This document shows, piece by piece, positions 33,932-43,559 of a DNA stretch of 64,000 bases (positions are counted from its first letter, which is position 1; each line of letters starts with the position of its first letter). Made by a program: the position numbers and the translations under genes. Source of the DNA: JAHFRG01 sp041495205 (GTDB lineage Bacteria > Pseudomonadota > Gammaproteobacteria > Burkholderiales > JAHFRG01); assembly GCA_041495205.1 (NCBI GenBank), contig JBGQCF010000006.1, positions 1 to 64,000 on the forward strand, in the 5' to 3' direction. A model generated the notes under the pieces. The model was not told the origin of the DNA. It saw only the letters and a program-made list of their open reading frames with translations, and ran no database searches.

Positions 33932-36445
33932 TCAAAATGTCTTTATAAATTCAATCAGGGCCCGTTTGTCTTCATCACCAAGCCCTGCTCTTTTCAACGA
34001 ATAATCAGTGCCGAAGTAGTGTCCACGGTTGACGACGAAATCAGGACATTTGCTTACGTCCAGCAATGGCTGAACCAGATCAGCGAATGCCTTTCTGGCG
34101 TCTTCGTCACTTGCACCTTGCGGCAGCGCACTGAGATCTTTAGTTATCTTAAGCAATAGCCATATTACTTGATCTTTTTTATCCATATCGATGTTGGCAA
34201 GCATATTAACTGGCATCCCTCCACGGATAGGGCCAATCCGGATCCCCTTGTCGCCGACAAGCCATGGGAGCCAGCGGTGCAACGGATCAATCAGTACCTG
34301 CAGAAAATCAGGCAGGAAACCACGGTTGATGATCAAGTAACTCCTGGTGGTTGTCACATCAACCTGAGCGCGAAGCTTCTTGCCTATATCGGTGACAACT
34401 TCAAGGTTTCCGTCACGCTTCTCGGGCCATAACAGTTTCTCAATTGAGTCATTGAAAGACGCCATGCGGTCGTCCACTGAACCGGACCAGCGGAAAGCAC
34501 CGAGACTGTTATTTAGAAAAAAAGGGGCAGTCGACCATATACTGACCAACGAGGGGGGGCGGCTGTATCCGCGCCCACCCGCAGGCATCGTATATTGCGA
34601 TGGCGCGCCGGTGTAGGGGTTATGAACGGTGATCGTCCCTACGGACGGCAAATCCTTATAGGACTGCGAGGAGAAGTTATCCCAGATTTTGTCCTTCAGG
34701 GCGTTGGTGGCCAAAGGTCTGCAAGCATTCGTTTCTAATATCGTTATCGGCACTCGTAGATCTGTCGAGAGATAGTTGTTGTCCAGGAAATCCGGGGCTT
34801 TAACGATAGGAGTCATGAGTTCATTGAATTCGTCGGTTTTGGTCCATTCCCAGTAATTTTTCCAGCAGTCCAGATACTTCGCGCCATCACAGACCTTACC
34901 GGATTTATCAGTGAAATATTCGAAAGCTTTGGGTGGCAGTTTGCTGGAATGGCAACTGGCGCATCTTTCCGCAAATACAGTCTTGCCACGATTTAATATG
35001 GAATTATCTGCGGTCAGGTATTTCTCGCCACCCGGGGCATTGCGAAGATAGTCAGGGCGAGCCGAGGCAAGGAAAAAAAGCGCCACATCGGGATTCATGT
35101 GCTCAGTGGCATTCCAGTATGATGAGTGCGCTCTGGCAACAGCGATCTCGATAGGGCTGACCTCCTTGCCGCCGACCATGGGGCGAAAGTGCTCAAGCCA
35201 TTCCTCACTAAACGTACCAATGTTAATGTAAACGCGATTGAGTGCCCCCAAAGGGCCGACTGAATCGGCACCATCTTTCAACACGTGAGGCGTGAAAACA
35301 GTATCTGGAGCCTTGTAGAACTGGGCGAGGGGACTGTCCGCAGAGACATAATCGTTGAACTGGCGATTGTTCTTCGAACCGCTTGCCAAGGATTCCTTCC
35401 CAAACTTTTTGGCGATTTCGAGCCGTGCCGCCAGATTGTACAGTGCGTTCATGGCACCTGGATTGTTGATGTTATCAGTCGCTACAAGGGAGGTATCGAG
35501 CGTACCGGGCCGTGCAGTCCGGAATAGTTGTGAAGAAAAGTTATCTGGCATTGGATTCCACATGAACACACGATCAAACCGGAAATATTGTGCTCCCGGA
35601 TTTGAATTCAGGTTTGCCCAAGCAGGATGTTCCGGGTCATGTGGGGGATTAGTGGGATTGGGTCCCACATGGCAGAATCCGCATGACATTCCTACCCGAT
35701 AAGGCTTCACCAGATTCTTGTCGAGATAGTAGTTGGGGTCTGTGTAATAGCGTTCGGGATCCCAGCGCTTTTGGGCCTTCTCGTCGAAATCCGGGTTCGG
35801 GAAAAGGCGGAGTCCAACAACCCCCGTGGCATACCCGTAGTAAGATCCTATAGGTATATTCTTGCCGCGCGCTCCGATTTTCACACCAGGGTACTTCGTC
35901 TCGTCCTCGAATGGGTCGGGCCCACAGTTCGTATCTCGCACGTCGAGCCAGAGACCATAACGATCAGAACGAGGGCCGGTTCCGAGCTTGAAACAGGGTT
36001 CGTTTACGACACCCATATATTGCCACCGGTTGTCACGGCTATACTGAAGACTCGGGTGGTCGGATAGTGTTTTCAGAAGATCGAGATTGCCTGCGGTTAA
36101 GCGGGATAATTCGTCCCAAAGGCGATCATTACCTGCTGTCCAGATGACCCAAGTGTTCCGTCCGCGAATTGCAGCCTTAACGGCTTCACTTGGAGTTATC
36201 CCCGGGATAAACGGACTTAATCGTGCTGCAACTTCTGTCGGATTGCGAGTGATACCGTAGTCCATATCACCCAAGTAGTTGTCTTCAGAACTTGCAAATG
36301 TTTGCGGTTCGCGTCCAGCGCATTTGGCTTCATCCAGAACACTACCTGCACCCTTACCGCAGGTCGTCGGCTTCGAACAGCCGTTGAGATACAGTAGTCC
36401 GGCGATTGAGCCAAACAAAAGCAGTGCTATGACATGTTTCTTCAT
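33932..36445 (-). CDS. large di-haem c-type cytochrome lipoprotein
   Basis: 837 residues from ATG 36445, preceded by GGGGGAAG; an ATG-less extension upstream is unlikely. Residues 1-23 form a lipoprotein signal with lipobox LNGC. Two haem sites are visible: CGFCH at about residue 265 and CASCH at about residue 500. The two-haem, peroxidase-like layout in a very long chain recalls the RoxA/MauG/CcpA superfamily, RoxA being a rubber oxygenase; the segment NTWVIWTAGNDRLWDELSR is a marker I associate with large proteins of this kind, but the assignment to RoxA is tentative. It would sit on the periplasmic face. It follows the patatin gene by 96 bases and precedes the ALDH/SDR genes on the same strand. 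Confidence 0.8.
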   Translation of the reverse strand: MKKHVIALLLFGSIAGLLYLNGCSKPTTCGKGAGSVLDEAKCAGREPQTFASSEDNYLGDMDYGITRNPTEVAARLSPFIPGITPSEAVKAAIRGRNTWVIWTAGNDRLWDELSRLTAGNLDLLKTLSDHPSLQYSRDNRWQYMGVVNEPCFKLGTGPRSDRYGLWLDVRDTNCGPDPFEDETKYPGVKIGARGKNIPIGSYYGYATGVVGLRLFPNPDFDEKAQKRWDPERYYTDPNYYLDKNLVKPYRVGMSCGFCHVGPNPTNPPHDPEHPAWANLNSNPGAQYFRFDRVFMWNPMPDNFSSQLFRTARPGTLDTSLVATDNINNPGAMNALYNLAARLEIAKKFGKESLASGSKNNRQFNDYVSADSPLAQFYKAPDTVFTPHVLKDGADSVGPLGALNRVYINIGTFSEEWLEHFRPMVGGKEVSPIEIAVARAHSSYWNATEHMNPDVALFFLASARPDYLRNAPGGEKYLTADNSILNRGKTVFAERCASCHSSKLPPKAFEYFTDKSGKVCDGAKYLDCWKNYWEWTKTDEFNELMTPIVKAPDFLDNNYLSTDLRVPITILETNACRPLATNALKDKIWDNFSSQSYKDLPSVGTITVHNPYTGAPSQYTMPAGGRGYSRPPSLVSIWSTAPFFLNNSLGAFRWSGSVDDRMASFNDSIEKLLWPEKRDGNLEVVTDIGKKLRAQVDVTTTRSYLIINRGFLPDFLQVLIDPLHRWLPWLVGDKGIRIGPIRGGMPVNMLANIDMDKKDQVIWLLLKITKDLSALPQGASDEDARKAFADLVQPLLDVSKCPDFVVNRGHYFGTDYSLKRAGLGDEDKRALIEFIKTF

Positions 36446-36541
36446 ACTGGACTTCCCCCGTTCTTCTAGGTGGAAGATTGTAAAATTGCGATTTCCCAAC
36501 TTGACAGTATCACCCTTTTATATCCCGCCCGGGCGCTTTGT

Positions 36542-38800
36542 TCAGGCGGTTCCCGACGAAATTGGCAAACCGTTCTGTTTAAGCAACCACGTCTGAAGTA
36601 TTGGGAAAGATACCTCATATCCGCGGGCCGCGATGTCATCGACAGCATCAAACGCGAGCGTCCCCCAAGCCCCCACGGGAAGTTGAATATAAAGGTCTGG
36701 GGGATCCTGTTCCAACAATCTGTTGCTGCTATAGACGCTGGCCAGCGTGGCCGAGCGAAAAAGCACATTGAGAATCGACGGTACTCGAACCGTTTTCTTG
36801 AAAGGATTGAGCCGGTTCATCAGCAGTGCCCACCCTGAAATCTCCGCGGCAAACTCGGTGTTCGCAATCAGATCTCTTTTTGGTTCCACATCCACAGCTA
36901 TCACCGTGTTTCCCTTGAAAACAGAACGCATGACATTAACCGGCAGATTATTGAGGACGCCGCCATCGACGAGGAGATCGCCGTCGTGATAGCAGGGCAA
37001 CATGACGCCAGGAAGGGATATACTCGAGCGAATGGCCTCGGCTGCGGGACCTCGACGATGAACGATCTGGTCTGCCTGCGTCAGGTTGGTGGCCACACAG
37101 AAATAGGGTAGCCATAGATCCTCAATCCGGCGCTCGCCGAAGACCGACTCCAGTGACGATTGTATCTTTTTCCCCTTGATCAGAGATGCAATGGGCAGGG
37201 TGTAATCGAAAGAATTCGAAATGTATTGCTTGCATGCCGCCTGAATCTTCTGCGAGTCGAACTGCATGGCGACCATACCGCCAAGGATCGCGCCTATGCT
37301 GGTTCCTCCAACGATATCGATGGGTATGCCGGTTTCCTCCATGGCCCGCAACAAACCGATATGCGCATATCCTCGTGCGCCCCCGCCGCCCAGTACCAAT
37401 GCTATACCTCTACCTGCAAGGATTCGCGCAAGCCGGGCATAATGAGCAGGAGAATGCGCTCGCACATGAAAATGCCCGCCAATATTTCGTGGCTCCAGCC
37501 ATTGAGACGTACCGTGAGGCTCGCTAGTGCCGGCAGGATGGATCAGGACGAGGCTGCGTTGGGGAGCTCGTCCAGTTATCCATAGCGCGTCCATTTTCTC
37601 TTCGATTTCGCCTGGTTTTGGATTCGAGTTCGCGGTCGCGAAAATAACCACCTGATCAGCGTGCCGGATAGCCCGCTGGGTCCATGGCGACCAGGTCCGG
37701 TCCGCCTCGTAGACGACAAACTGATAATGAGCTTCCTGCTGCTGCAGCCATTGTGCCAGTCGCAGGCTGCCCGGATCGTCTTCGGATACTTGCGACATCG
37801 CGTGCCTGCCGAACTGTCTATCTACCGTGCCGGCGTCTAGATGCAGGGTAGATCCGAGCGGGGTCAGCGCCTCGACCAGATGGCGCGTTACATCACTGAG
37901 GGGGCAATCGGGATTTGACGGTACGACACCGATAATAGCGGCCACCGGAGAGCCGTGATCGACGCGGATCGTTTGCCGCTGCAGACGCTTACTGACCAGA
38001 CGCGCAATATGCTTCATTGCGATTGGATATTTGTCCATGAGCTTGTCGAAGCTCGGATACGATAACCGCGCCAGTACCGTATCTCTTACCGCATAGACAG
38101 TGGCCGAGCGGCGTTCCTGGGTCAGGAAAGCAATCTCGCCAATCGTCTCGCCAGCCTTGATTTCGTTGATCACTCGTTCAATTTGTTCGTTTTCTACCGA
38201 AGCTACTCGCAACAGGCCACTCAGGACGAAAAATACGGCGTCAGCCGGATCTCCTTGACGAAACAGCTCGGCTCCCGGGCTCAATGTTTGCCATTCGATC
38301 ATCGATTCAAAGTCGGTCAGCGTGGTCGCGTTGATTTCACCGAAGAATCGAATCAGATGAACTGCAAGCTGCGCGCGTCGGTTGGTTCGCCATACCGCTT
38401 CTTCCAAAGTCTTCCTGGCTTCCGGGAATTTTTTCAGGTGGTGATCGATGGTGGACCAGGAAATCCCGATTACCGTCGTCTCACATGAGGCTTGCAGTTG
38501 GGGGGCATTCTCAAAGTCGCCAATCGGAGCAACTACTCCAATCACGTCGCCCGGACCCAACTCGTATAAAACCTCATCTGCAGCGTCGACGCTTTTGACG
38601 GCAAATATCAAGCGGCCCTTGAATACAACGAAAAGCCTTTCGGTTACTTCAAATTGCCGGGAGTTCAGGCTTGCCAGCGCCGGCAGCAGATTCAACTTCA
38701 CGTTGTCTACAAAATCAAGCAGCGCATTATCATCGAAATCCTGAAAGGCCTTACTGGCACGCAATACCTCGTAGATTTCTAAGTGCAATTGCTTGTCCAT
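36542..38800 (-). CDS. patatin-like lipase with two cyclic-nucleotide-binding domains
   Basis: 752 residues. Two CNB domains at about 10-130 and 155-270 (the second with GAELFRQGDPADAVFFVLSG and GETIGEIAFLTQERRSATVYA, a good phosphate-binding cassette). A Rossmann-like middle part follows, then a patatin domain at about 470-640: oxyanion loop GGGGARGYAHIG, nucleophile in GTSIGAILGG, catalytic Asp in DGGVLNNLPV. This is the layout of neuropathy-target-esterase/NTE-type phospholipases. It is encoded 31 bases after the hybrid kinase and in the same operon as a nucleotide cyclase, so cAMP control of its lipase activity is a natural hypothesis. Confidence 0.92.
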   Translation of the reverse strand: MDKQLHLEIYEVLRASKAFQDFDDNALLDFVDNVKLNLLPALASLNSRQFEVTERLFVVFKGRLIFAVKSVDAADEVLYELGPGDVIGVVAPIGDFENAPQLQASCETTVIGISWSTIDHHLKKFPEARKTLEEAVWRTNRRAQLAVHLIRFFGEINATTLTDFESMIEWQTLSPGAELFRQGDPADAVFFVLSGLLRVASVENEQIERVINEIKAGETIGEIAFLTQERRSATVYAVRDTVLARLSYPSFDKLMDKYPIAMKHIARLVSKRLQRQTIRVDHGSPVAAIIGVVPSNPDCPLSDVTRHLVEALTPLGSTLHLDAGTVDRQFGRHAMSQVSEDDPGSLRLAQWLQQQEAHYQFVVYEADRTWSPWTQRAIRHADQVVIFATANSNPKPGEIEEKMDALWITGRAPQRSLVLIHPAGTSEPHGTSQWLEPRNIGGHFHVRAHSPAHYARLARILAGRGIALVLGGGGARGYAHIGLLRAMEETGIPIDIVGGTSIGAILGGMVAMQFDSQKIQAACKQYISNSFDYTLPIASLIKGKKIQSSLESVFGERRIEDLWLPYFCVATNLTQADQIVHRRGPAAEAIRSSISLPGVMLPCYHDGDLLVDGGVLNNLPVNVMRSVFKGNTVIAVDVEPKRDLIANTEFAAEISGWALLMNRLNPFKKTVRVPSILNVLFRSATLASVYSSNRLLEQDPPDLYIQLPVGAWGTLAFDAVDDIAARGYEVSFPILQTWLLKQNGLPISSGTA

Positions 38801-38808
38801 GATTCAAA

Positions 38809-38891
38809 GGGTACTGTCAACTTAAGGACAGTCAGCCTTGTAGGCCCACACCCAACTCCTGCGCCATCTTCTCAAGGACGGCAGTGGCACT
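38809..38891 (-). repeat. kinase 3' end, source copy of the duplicated segment
   Basis: End of the kinase reading frame plus the following 20 bases (GGGTACTGTCAACTTAAGGA read on the plus strand), duplicated at 32021-32105. GGGTACTGTC also appears inverted near 51870 (GACAGTACCC), where it could be an insertion-sequence-like terminus, though no transposase is present. Confidence 0.7.
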
Positions 38892-41800
38892 CTCGAAATC
38901 ATATCGTGCGAGCAGATTCTGAAGTTGCTTGCTCCGTTCACCTTGGCCTGCCGCACGCAAATTGCCGGAGATTGCCTCAAAGGCCTTTGCAGCACGCGTG
39001 TCGTCCCGCGCAATCAGCTTCGCCAAGTCACTCAGGGCGGCACCGAGGGCGGCCGGGTCGAGGGACCGCTGGGCAGTGGTCTGCGGCGCACCATCGCTGT
39101 TCGCCTCGCGCGCGCGCTCCGGTAGGCTTGCCATGAAGTCGGAAAGCGATTTCTCCAGGCTCGCCAGCGCCTGGTCCAGGCCAGCGGTCTCCTTCGTCTT
39201 CAGCAGGTTCTCGACCGTACTTGCGCACTCGGCCAGACGCGTTGCCCCAACACTGCCGGCCAGTCCCTTGAGAGTATGGGCTTCGCGCTTCGCCGTCTCA
39301 GTTTCGGCGCTGCCGATTGCCTCCTTGATACGATGCACCGCATCTGTCTGCGTTTCGCGGAATCGGGAAAGAAGTGTCTTGTAGAGCTTGATGCTGCCGC
39401 CCACCCGCTTCAACGCCTTCTCGACGTCGACCCCCGGTATGCGAATAGGGGCAACCTCTTTACTTACTTCAGCAGCACTTGCCACCGCTTCGCCAGTGGA
39501 GCGTTTGAGCCAGCGCACCAGCGTCGAGAACAATTCGTTCACATCGATCGGCTTGCCCACAAAGTCATTCATGCCGGCATTGATGCAGCGTTCGCGATCG
39601 GACGTCAAAACGCTGGCGGTCATCGCGATGATGGGGAGCTCGCGGAAGCGCGCCTCGGTCCGGATGCGGCGGGTTGCTTCAAATCCATCCATCAGCGGCA
39701 TCTGGCAGTCCATCAGGACAGCGTCGTAATGGGTCTGCTTCACTTTGTCTAGCGCCTCGACTCCGTTGTTGGCCACGTCGACACTGGCGCCTTCGCTGGA
39801 GAGAAGTTCCACCGCGATTTCCTGATTCACGGCGTTGTCCTCGACGAGCAGAAGGTGAGCGCCGTGTATCAGCTTGGCCGTTTCCCGTAACTCGCCGCGT
39901 CGCTCCAGCTTGCGGGGCGCTTGCACAACTTCCTGCGCGAACGCCGTCATGATGCAATCGAGCAGGGTCGAGGGACTCACCGGCTTGGCCAACAGACCCT
40001 CGTATGCTATGCCTTGGGCTTGCTGCAGCAACTCCTCGCGACTGAATGCGGTTGCCATGATGAAAGTCGGTGTCTTCTCCAGGCTGGTATCGGCCTGAAT
40101 AAGCCTGATGGCTTCCACTCCATCCATCCCCGGCATGCGCCAGTCCATCAACACCAAACTATACGGCTTGCCTTCAGATTGAGCCTGGCGGAGCGCCTCA
40201 ATGGCGGCCGCGCCACTCGGTACAGCCCGTGGCTCGAACTTGAGGCTGCGCAGCATGGATACGAATATCTCGCGGGCACTGGCGTTGTCATCGACGACCA
40301 GCACACGCATATCCTGCAAGTGTGGTGTCAGCGGAATCACAGAGCGCTGCTGCGCCTGCAGCCCGAGCTTCGCTGTGAAGTGAAACGTACTTCCCGCTCC
40401 CGGCTCGCTCTCGACACCGATCTCTCCTCCCATCGCCTCGACCAGGCCTTTGCTGATGCTCAGACCCAGGCCGGTGCCGCCATACTTGCGCGTTGTGGAT
40501 GCGTCGGCCTGTGTAAAGGCGCTGAAAAGCCGGGCGCGCTGCTCCGTCGTCAGGCCGATCCCGGAGTCCTTCACATCAAAGCGCAAGTGGGCCGTGCTGT
40601 CCTGCGCCGCGATGAAATGGACGCCAATAGTGATCTCGCCTTTTTCGGTGAACTTGATCGCGTTGCCGACGAGATTCAGCAGCACCTGCCGCAGACGCAT
40701 GGGATCCCCGATGAGGGCCGTGGGTACGTCCGTGCCAACGTCGAACAGCAGCTCCAGCCCCTTGTCCTGAGCCTTGAAGGCTGAAACGTCGGCCACCTGC
40801 TCCAGGACGGAGTCGAGAGAGAAATCGACCCGTTCGGTGTGCAACTTGCCGGCTTCGATCTTGGAGAAATCGAGGATATCGTTGATGATGCCCAACAGCC
40901 CCTTTGCCGCCGCGTCGACCTTGCCCAGATAGTTGCGCTGTCTTTCGGTCAACTCGGTCTGCAGCGCAAGGTGAGTCATACCGATGATGGCGTTCATCGG
41001 TGTGCGGATCTCATGACTCATGTTGGCAAGGAACTCGGATTTGTACTTGCTGGCGCTCTCAAGCTGCCGCGCATCCTCCTCGATCTGCAGGAAGAGCCGT
41101 GCGTTCTGGATCGCCAGCACCGACTGAGCGGCAAAGGTCGTCAACAAATTGACCACGTCTGGTGAGAACTCTCCAGGGGACTTCCGACGCACAGTGAGGC
41201 CGCCGACGATGTGATCCTCCCGCAGCAGGGGAATGCTGAGGATAGCCCGATATCCGGATTGCGCCATCAGGCTCTGCAGTCGCGGGTCGTAGGCGCCCTG
41301 TATTTCGATGTCGGGAATCTGGAATGGCGCGCGGGCGATCGCTGCCCGTCCCACCGCTCCTTCGCCCAGTCGAATCGGATTTGCCCGGAGTGCGTCCACG
41401 AGCTGCTCCTCCATTTGGTGCGCAGCGCGCAGAGTGAACACCTGGCTCTGCTCGTCGTATTCGTAGATCGTTCCTGCGTCCGTCCCCGAGAGCTGAACCG
41501 CGTGCGAAACGATGCTGGTGAGGACCGTCTGAAGGTCAAGGGTTGAGTTGACCGCCTGGCTGACCTCCATCAAGCCTTTGAGTTCCTCCACGGATTGAGC
41601 TAGCTTCCGGCCCCGTTCGCGCAGCTCGTGAAAGAGCGCGTCCCAGATTGGCTGCAGCAGTCCGAGGGTGAGGCCGAAGACGACGTTGGTCGACGCCGCA
41701 ACCCAGAAAGGCATCATCTCTAGGATATAGGCCTTTCCAACGAGCAGCGGTTGGAGCCAGGAGATGATGCCATAAAAGTTGATGATCCAGAGACCAAGTC

Positions 41801-42206
41801 CGTAAGCGCCCGCGAGGAGGATCTTGTAGACAATGGGGCGATCGGCGAAATACCGGCTCACGATCACTTGGAAGGCAGCTCCAGCCACAGCGCCTCCCGA
41901 CAAGTAAACCAGGAGGACCAATATCAGGAAGTTGAGGTTGTGGGTGGTAAGGGCGTCCGCGCCGATAAAAAATGTCCCGAACGCGCGCAGGATCACCATG
42001 GGGTCCTGTGCGACGATGAGTGAGCCCACAATGTTAAAGATGAAACTGGTCAGCCCGCCCATGACACCGAGGACCATACCCGCGACGATATAGAAGGTGA
42101 GGTAAAAGCCAGTGGGCACCTTTGCCTCACCGCTGAGTTTCGCCTCAAGTTTGGTGATCGACCGCCGGTGGCGCTCAATCTCTTTAAGGATCTCTTCCTG
42201 TGTCAT
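38832..42206 (-). CDS. hybrid sensor histidine kinase (membrane, GAF, HisKA, HATPase, 2 REC, HPt)
   Basis: 1124 residues. An N-terminal coiled segment, then about four membrane helices (residues 30-190), a signalling helix, a GAF domain (about 215-375), HisKA with the phospho-acceptor in MSHEIRTPMNAIIGM, HATPase with NLVGNAIKFTEKG and GTGLGLSISKGL, two receivers (LVVDDNAS / LMDWRMPGMDG and LLVEDNAVNQ / LMDCQMPLMDG) and an HPt domain with HTLKGLAGSVG. This is a complete phosphorelay in one chain. It lies 13 bases after a REC-cyclase gene, which is the obvious output partner. The stimulus is unknown; the membrane region is probably the sensor. The 3' end is duplicated at 32021. Confidence 0.95.
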   Translation of the reverse strand: MTQEEILKEIERHRRSITKLEAKLSGEAKVPTGFYLTFYIVAGMVLGVMGGLTSFIFNIVGSLIVAQDPMVILRAFGTFFIGADALTTHNLNFLILVLLVYLSGGAVAGAAFQVIVSRYFADRPIVYKILLAGAYGLGLWIINFYGIISWLQPLLVGKAYILEMMPFWVAASTNVVFGLTLGLLQPIWDALFHELRERGRKLAQSVEELKGLMEVSQAVNSTLDLQTVLTSIVSHAVQLSGTDAGTIYEYDEQSQVFTLRAAHQMEEQLVDALRANPIRLGEGAVGRAAIARAPFQIPDIEIQGAYDPRLQSLMAQSGYRAILSIPLLREDHIVGGLTVRRKSPGEFSPDVVNLLTTFAAQSVLAIQNARLFLQIEEDARQLESASKYKSEFLANMSHEIRTPMNAIIGMTHLALQTELTERQRNYLGKVDAAAKGLLGIINDILDFSKIEAGKLHTERVDFSLDSVLEQVADVSAFKAQDKGLELLFDVGTDVPTALIGDPMRLRQVLLNLVGNAIKFTEKGEITIGVHFIAAQDSTAHLRFDVKDSGIGLTTEQRARLFSAFTQADASTTRKYGGTGLGLSISKGLVEAMGGEIGVESEPGAGSTFHFTAKLGLQAQQRSVIPLTPHLQDMRVLVVDDNASAREIFVSMLRSLKFEPRAVPSGAAAIEALRQAQSEGKPYSLVLMDWRMPGMDGVEAIRLIQADTSLEKTPTFIMATAFSREELLQQAQGIAYEGLLAKPVSPSTLLDCIMTAFAQEVVQAPRKLERRGELRETAKLIHGAHLLLVEDNAVNQEIAVELLSSEGASVDVANNGVEALDKVKQTHYDAVLMDCQMPLMDGFEATRRIRTEARFRELPIIAMTASVLTSDRERCINAGMNDFVGKPIDVNELFSTLVRWLKRSTGEAVASAAEVSKEVAPIRIPGVDVEKALKRVGGSIKLYKTLLSRFRETQTDAVHRIKEAIGSAETETAKREAHTLKGLAGSVGATRLAECASTVENLLKTKETAGLDQALASLEKSLSDFMASLPERAREANSDGAPQTTAQRSLDPAALGAALSDLAKLIARDDTRAAKAFEAISGNLRAAGQGERSKQLQNLLARYDFESATAVLEKMAQELGVGLQG

Positions 42207-42219
42207 TAAGGCTTACCCC

Positions 42220-43335
42220 CTAGCGAATCTCGAAGGCCTTGATGGGCTTGTTGAAACCCTTTAGCGAGATGTCGCCAATGGGCTGCGATTTCGCAACCTC
42301 CCCTAGCGCTCCTTCAACCCGCTGCGAGACGAGAATCTGTCCTCCCTTCGCCTCGCCGCAGAGGCGGGCCGCAAGATTGGTGACGTTGCCGATAGCGCCA
42401 TAGTCGCGCCTGCCCTCGAAGCCGATGGCCCCGATCGTGGCAAAACCCTGTGCAATGCCGATCCCCAGCGACAGGTCGTACCCGCGCCGCGCCCAAGCTG
42501 CCGCGAGTCCCTTGAAGCGCTGCTGCATCTCGAGTGCCATCGAGACAGCCTGCGCGGCAGGGTTCGGAATCGGTACGGGGTCGTTGAAGAAGATCATGAT
42601 CCCGTCGCCAGCAAAGCGCTCCAGCGTGCCGGCGTACTTTGTAATCAGCTCACCCATCGCCGCGTGGTACTCGGCCAGGACGCCCATCACCTCCTCCGGG
42701 TCGGCGCTCTCGCTGAAGGTGGTGAATCCCCTCAGATCGAGGAAGACCACGACAATTTCCCTCCGATGGGTCTTGAGCGGATCATCCGCGTTGCCCGAGA
42801 GTATCAGGTCGGCCACGGCCGGAGAGAAAAATCGCTTCATGCGCCCCAGCCGATCCAATTGCGCCACGCCCTCGGCAACGCGCTGTTCGAGCGTTTGGTT
42901 CCAAGCCGCGAGCTCGCGTGACTGTTCCTCAAGTTTTACAACCATCCGCTCCAACTCGCGTTTCTGCTCGTACCGCTCCAGATGCGCCTTCACGCGCGCC
43001 TTCACGATCGGCGGGCTGATCGGCTTGGTGATGTAATCCACCGCGCCAAGCTCCAATCCTTTCGTCTCGTCATCCACCTCGTTCATGGCGGTGACGAAAA
43101 TGACCGGGATTCGCCGCGTGTCCGGATTCTCCTTCAGGCGCTTACACACCTCGTAGCCGCTCATTCCGGGCATCATGACGTCGAGCAGAACGAGGTCAGG
43201 GGGCTCAGCGGCAAAGGCAATCTTCAAGGCCCGTTCTCCGTCGATCGCCGCTTTGGTCAGGTAATCAGATTCGAGCACCTCGCTCAGCAGCAGAATGTTC
43301 TCCTGCGTGTCATCGACAATCAGGATAGTGTGCAT
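42220..43335 (-). CDS. response regulator with class III nucleotide cyclase output
   Basis: 371 residues from ATG 43335 (MHTILIVDDTQ); the frame continues 63 bases upstream with a weaker start. REC domain at residues 1-120 with phospho-acceptor Asp in LVLLDVMMPGMSG and KPISP. A coiled coil (about 125-175) leads to a class III cyclase domain: metal Asp residues in FLDLRGFTTFSE and in FAGDGIMIFF, and the transition-state Asn/Arg in YGAIGNVTNLAARLCG. All catalytic positions are kept, so it should make cAMP (or cGMP) when phosphorylated. First gene of the minus-strand operon cyclase - hybrid kinase - CNB-patatin. Confidence 0.93.
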   Translation of the reverse strand: MHTILIVDDTQENILLLSEVLESDYLTKAAIDGERALKIAFAAEPPDLVLLDVMMPGMSGYEVCKRLKENPDTRRIPVIFVTAMNEVDDETKGLELGAVDYITKPISPPIVKARVKAHLERYEQKRELERMVVKLEEQSRELAAWNQTLEQRVAEGVAQLDRLGRMKRFFSPAVADLILSGNADDPLKTHRREIVVVFLDLRGFTTFSESADPEEVMGVLAEYHAAMGELITKYAGTLERFAGDGIMIFFNDPVPIPNPAAQAVSMALEMQQRFKGLAAAWARRGYDLSLGIGIAQGFATIGAIGFEGRRDYGAIGNVTNLAARLCGEAKGGQILVSQRVEGALGEVAKSQPIGDISLKGFNKPIKAFEIR

Positions 43336-43559
43336 TTTGCCAGGCACCATTGCGGGATCCTCCGCAACAAAGCGGTTTGCGATCGGTTCGCGTACCACGA
43401 CGGCTCTGCCGAGTTAACGAATTTAGCCATACTTAAACTATCTGTTTTCATTAGACTGGACATTCTGGATTCTACAGTAACTTGACAGAGCCCTCGCCCG
43501 GCTGCGGGGCTTTCTTGAGGGATGGCATGGCCGGATGTTGACATCACTCACATTGGTAT

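Noticed and set aside
33693..34004. Plus-strand 103-codon frame
   Set aside because: It overlaps the end of the cytochrome lipoprotein gene, has no ribosome-binding site and no protein-like residue pattern.
36542..43335. CBASS defence system (patatin effector)
   Set aside because: CBASS needs a CD-NTase; none is present. The cyclase is class III and controlled by a receiver domain, so only a looser similarity to Pycsar is kept as a hypothesis.
42220..43335. Cyclase as uridylate/cytidylate cyclase
   Set aside because: Its motifs fit the common bacterial REC-adenylate cyclases; base specificity cannot be read with confidence and nothing points to pyrimidines.
43485..43520. GC-rich hairpin before the DUF2147 remnant
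   Set aside because: Pairing is short and interrupted, the following T run is poor, and no plus-strand gene ends there.
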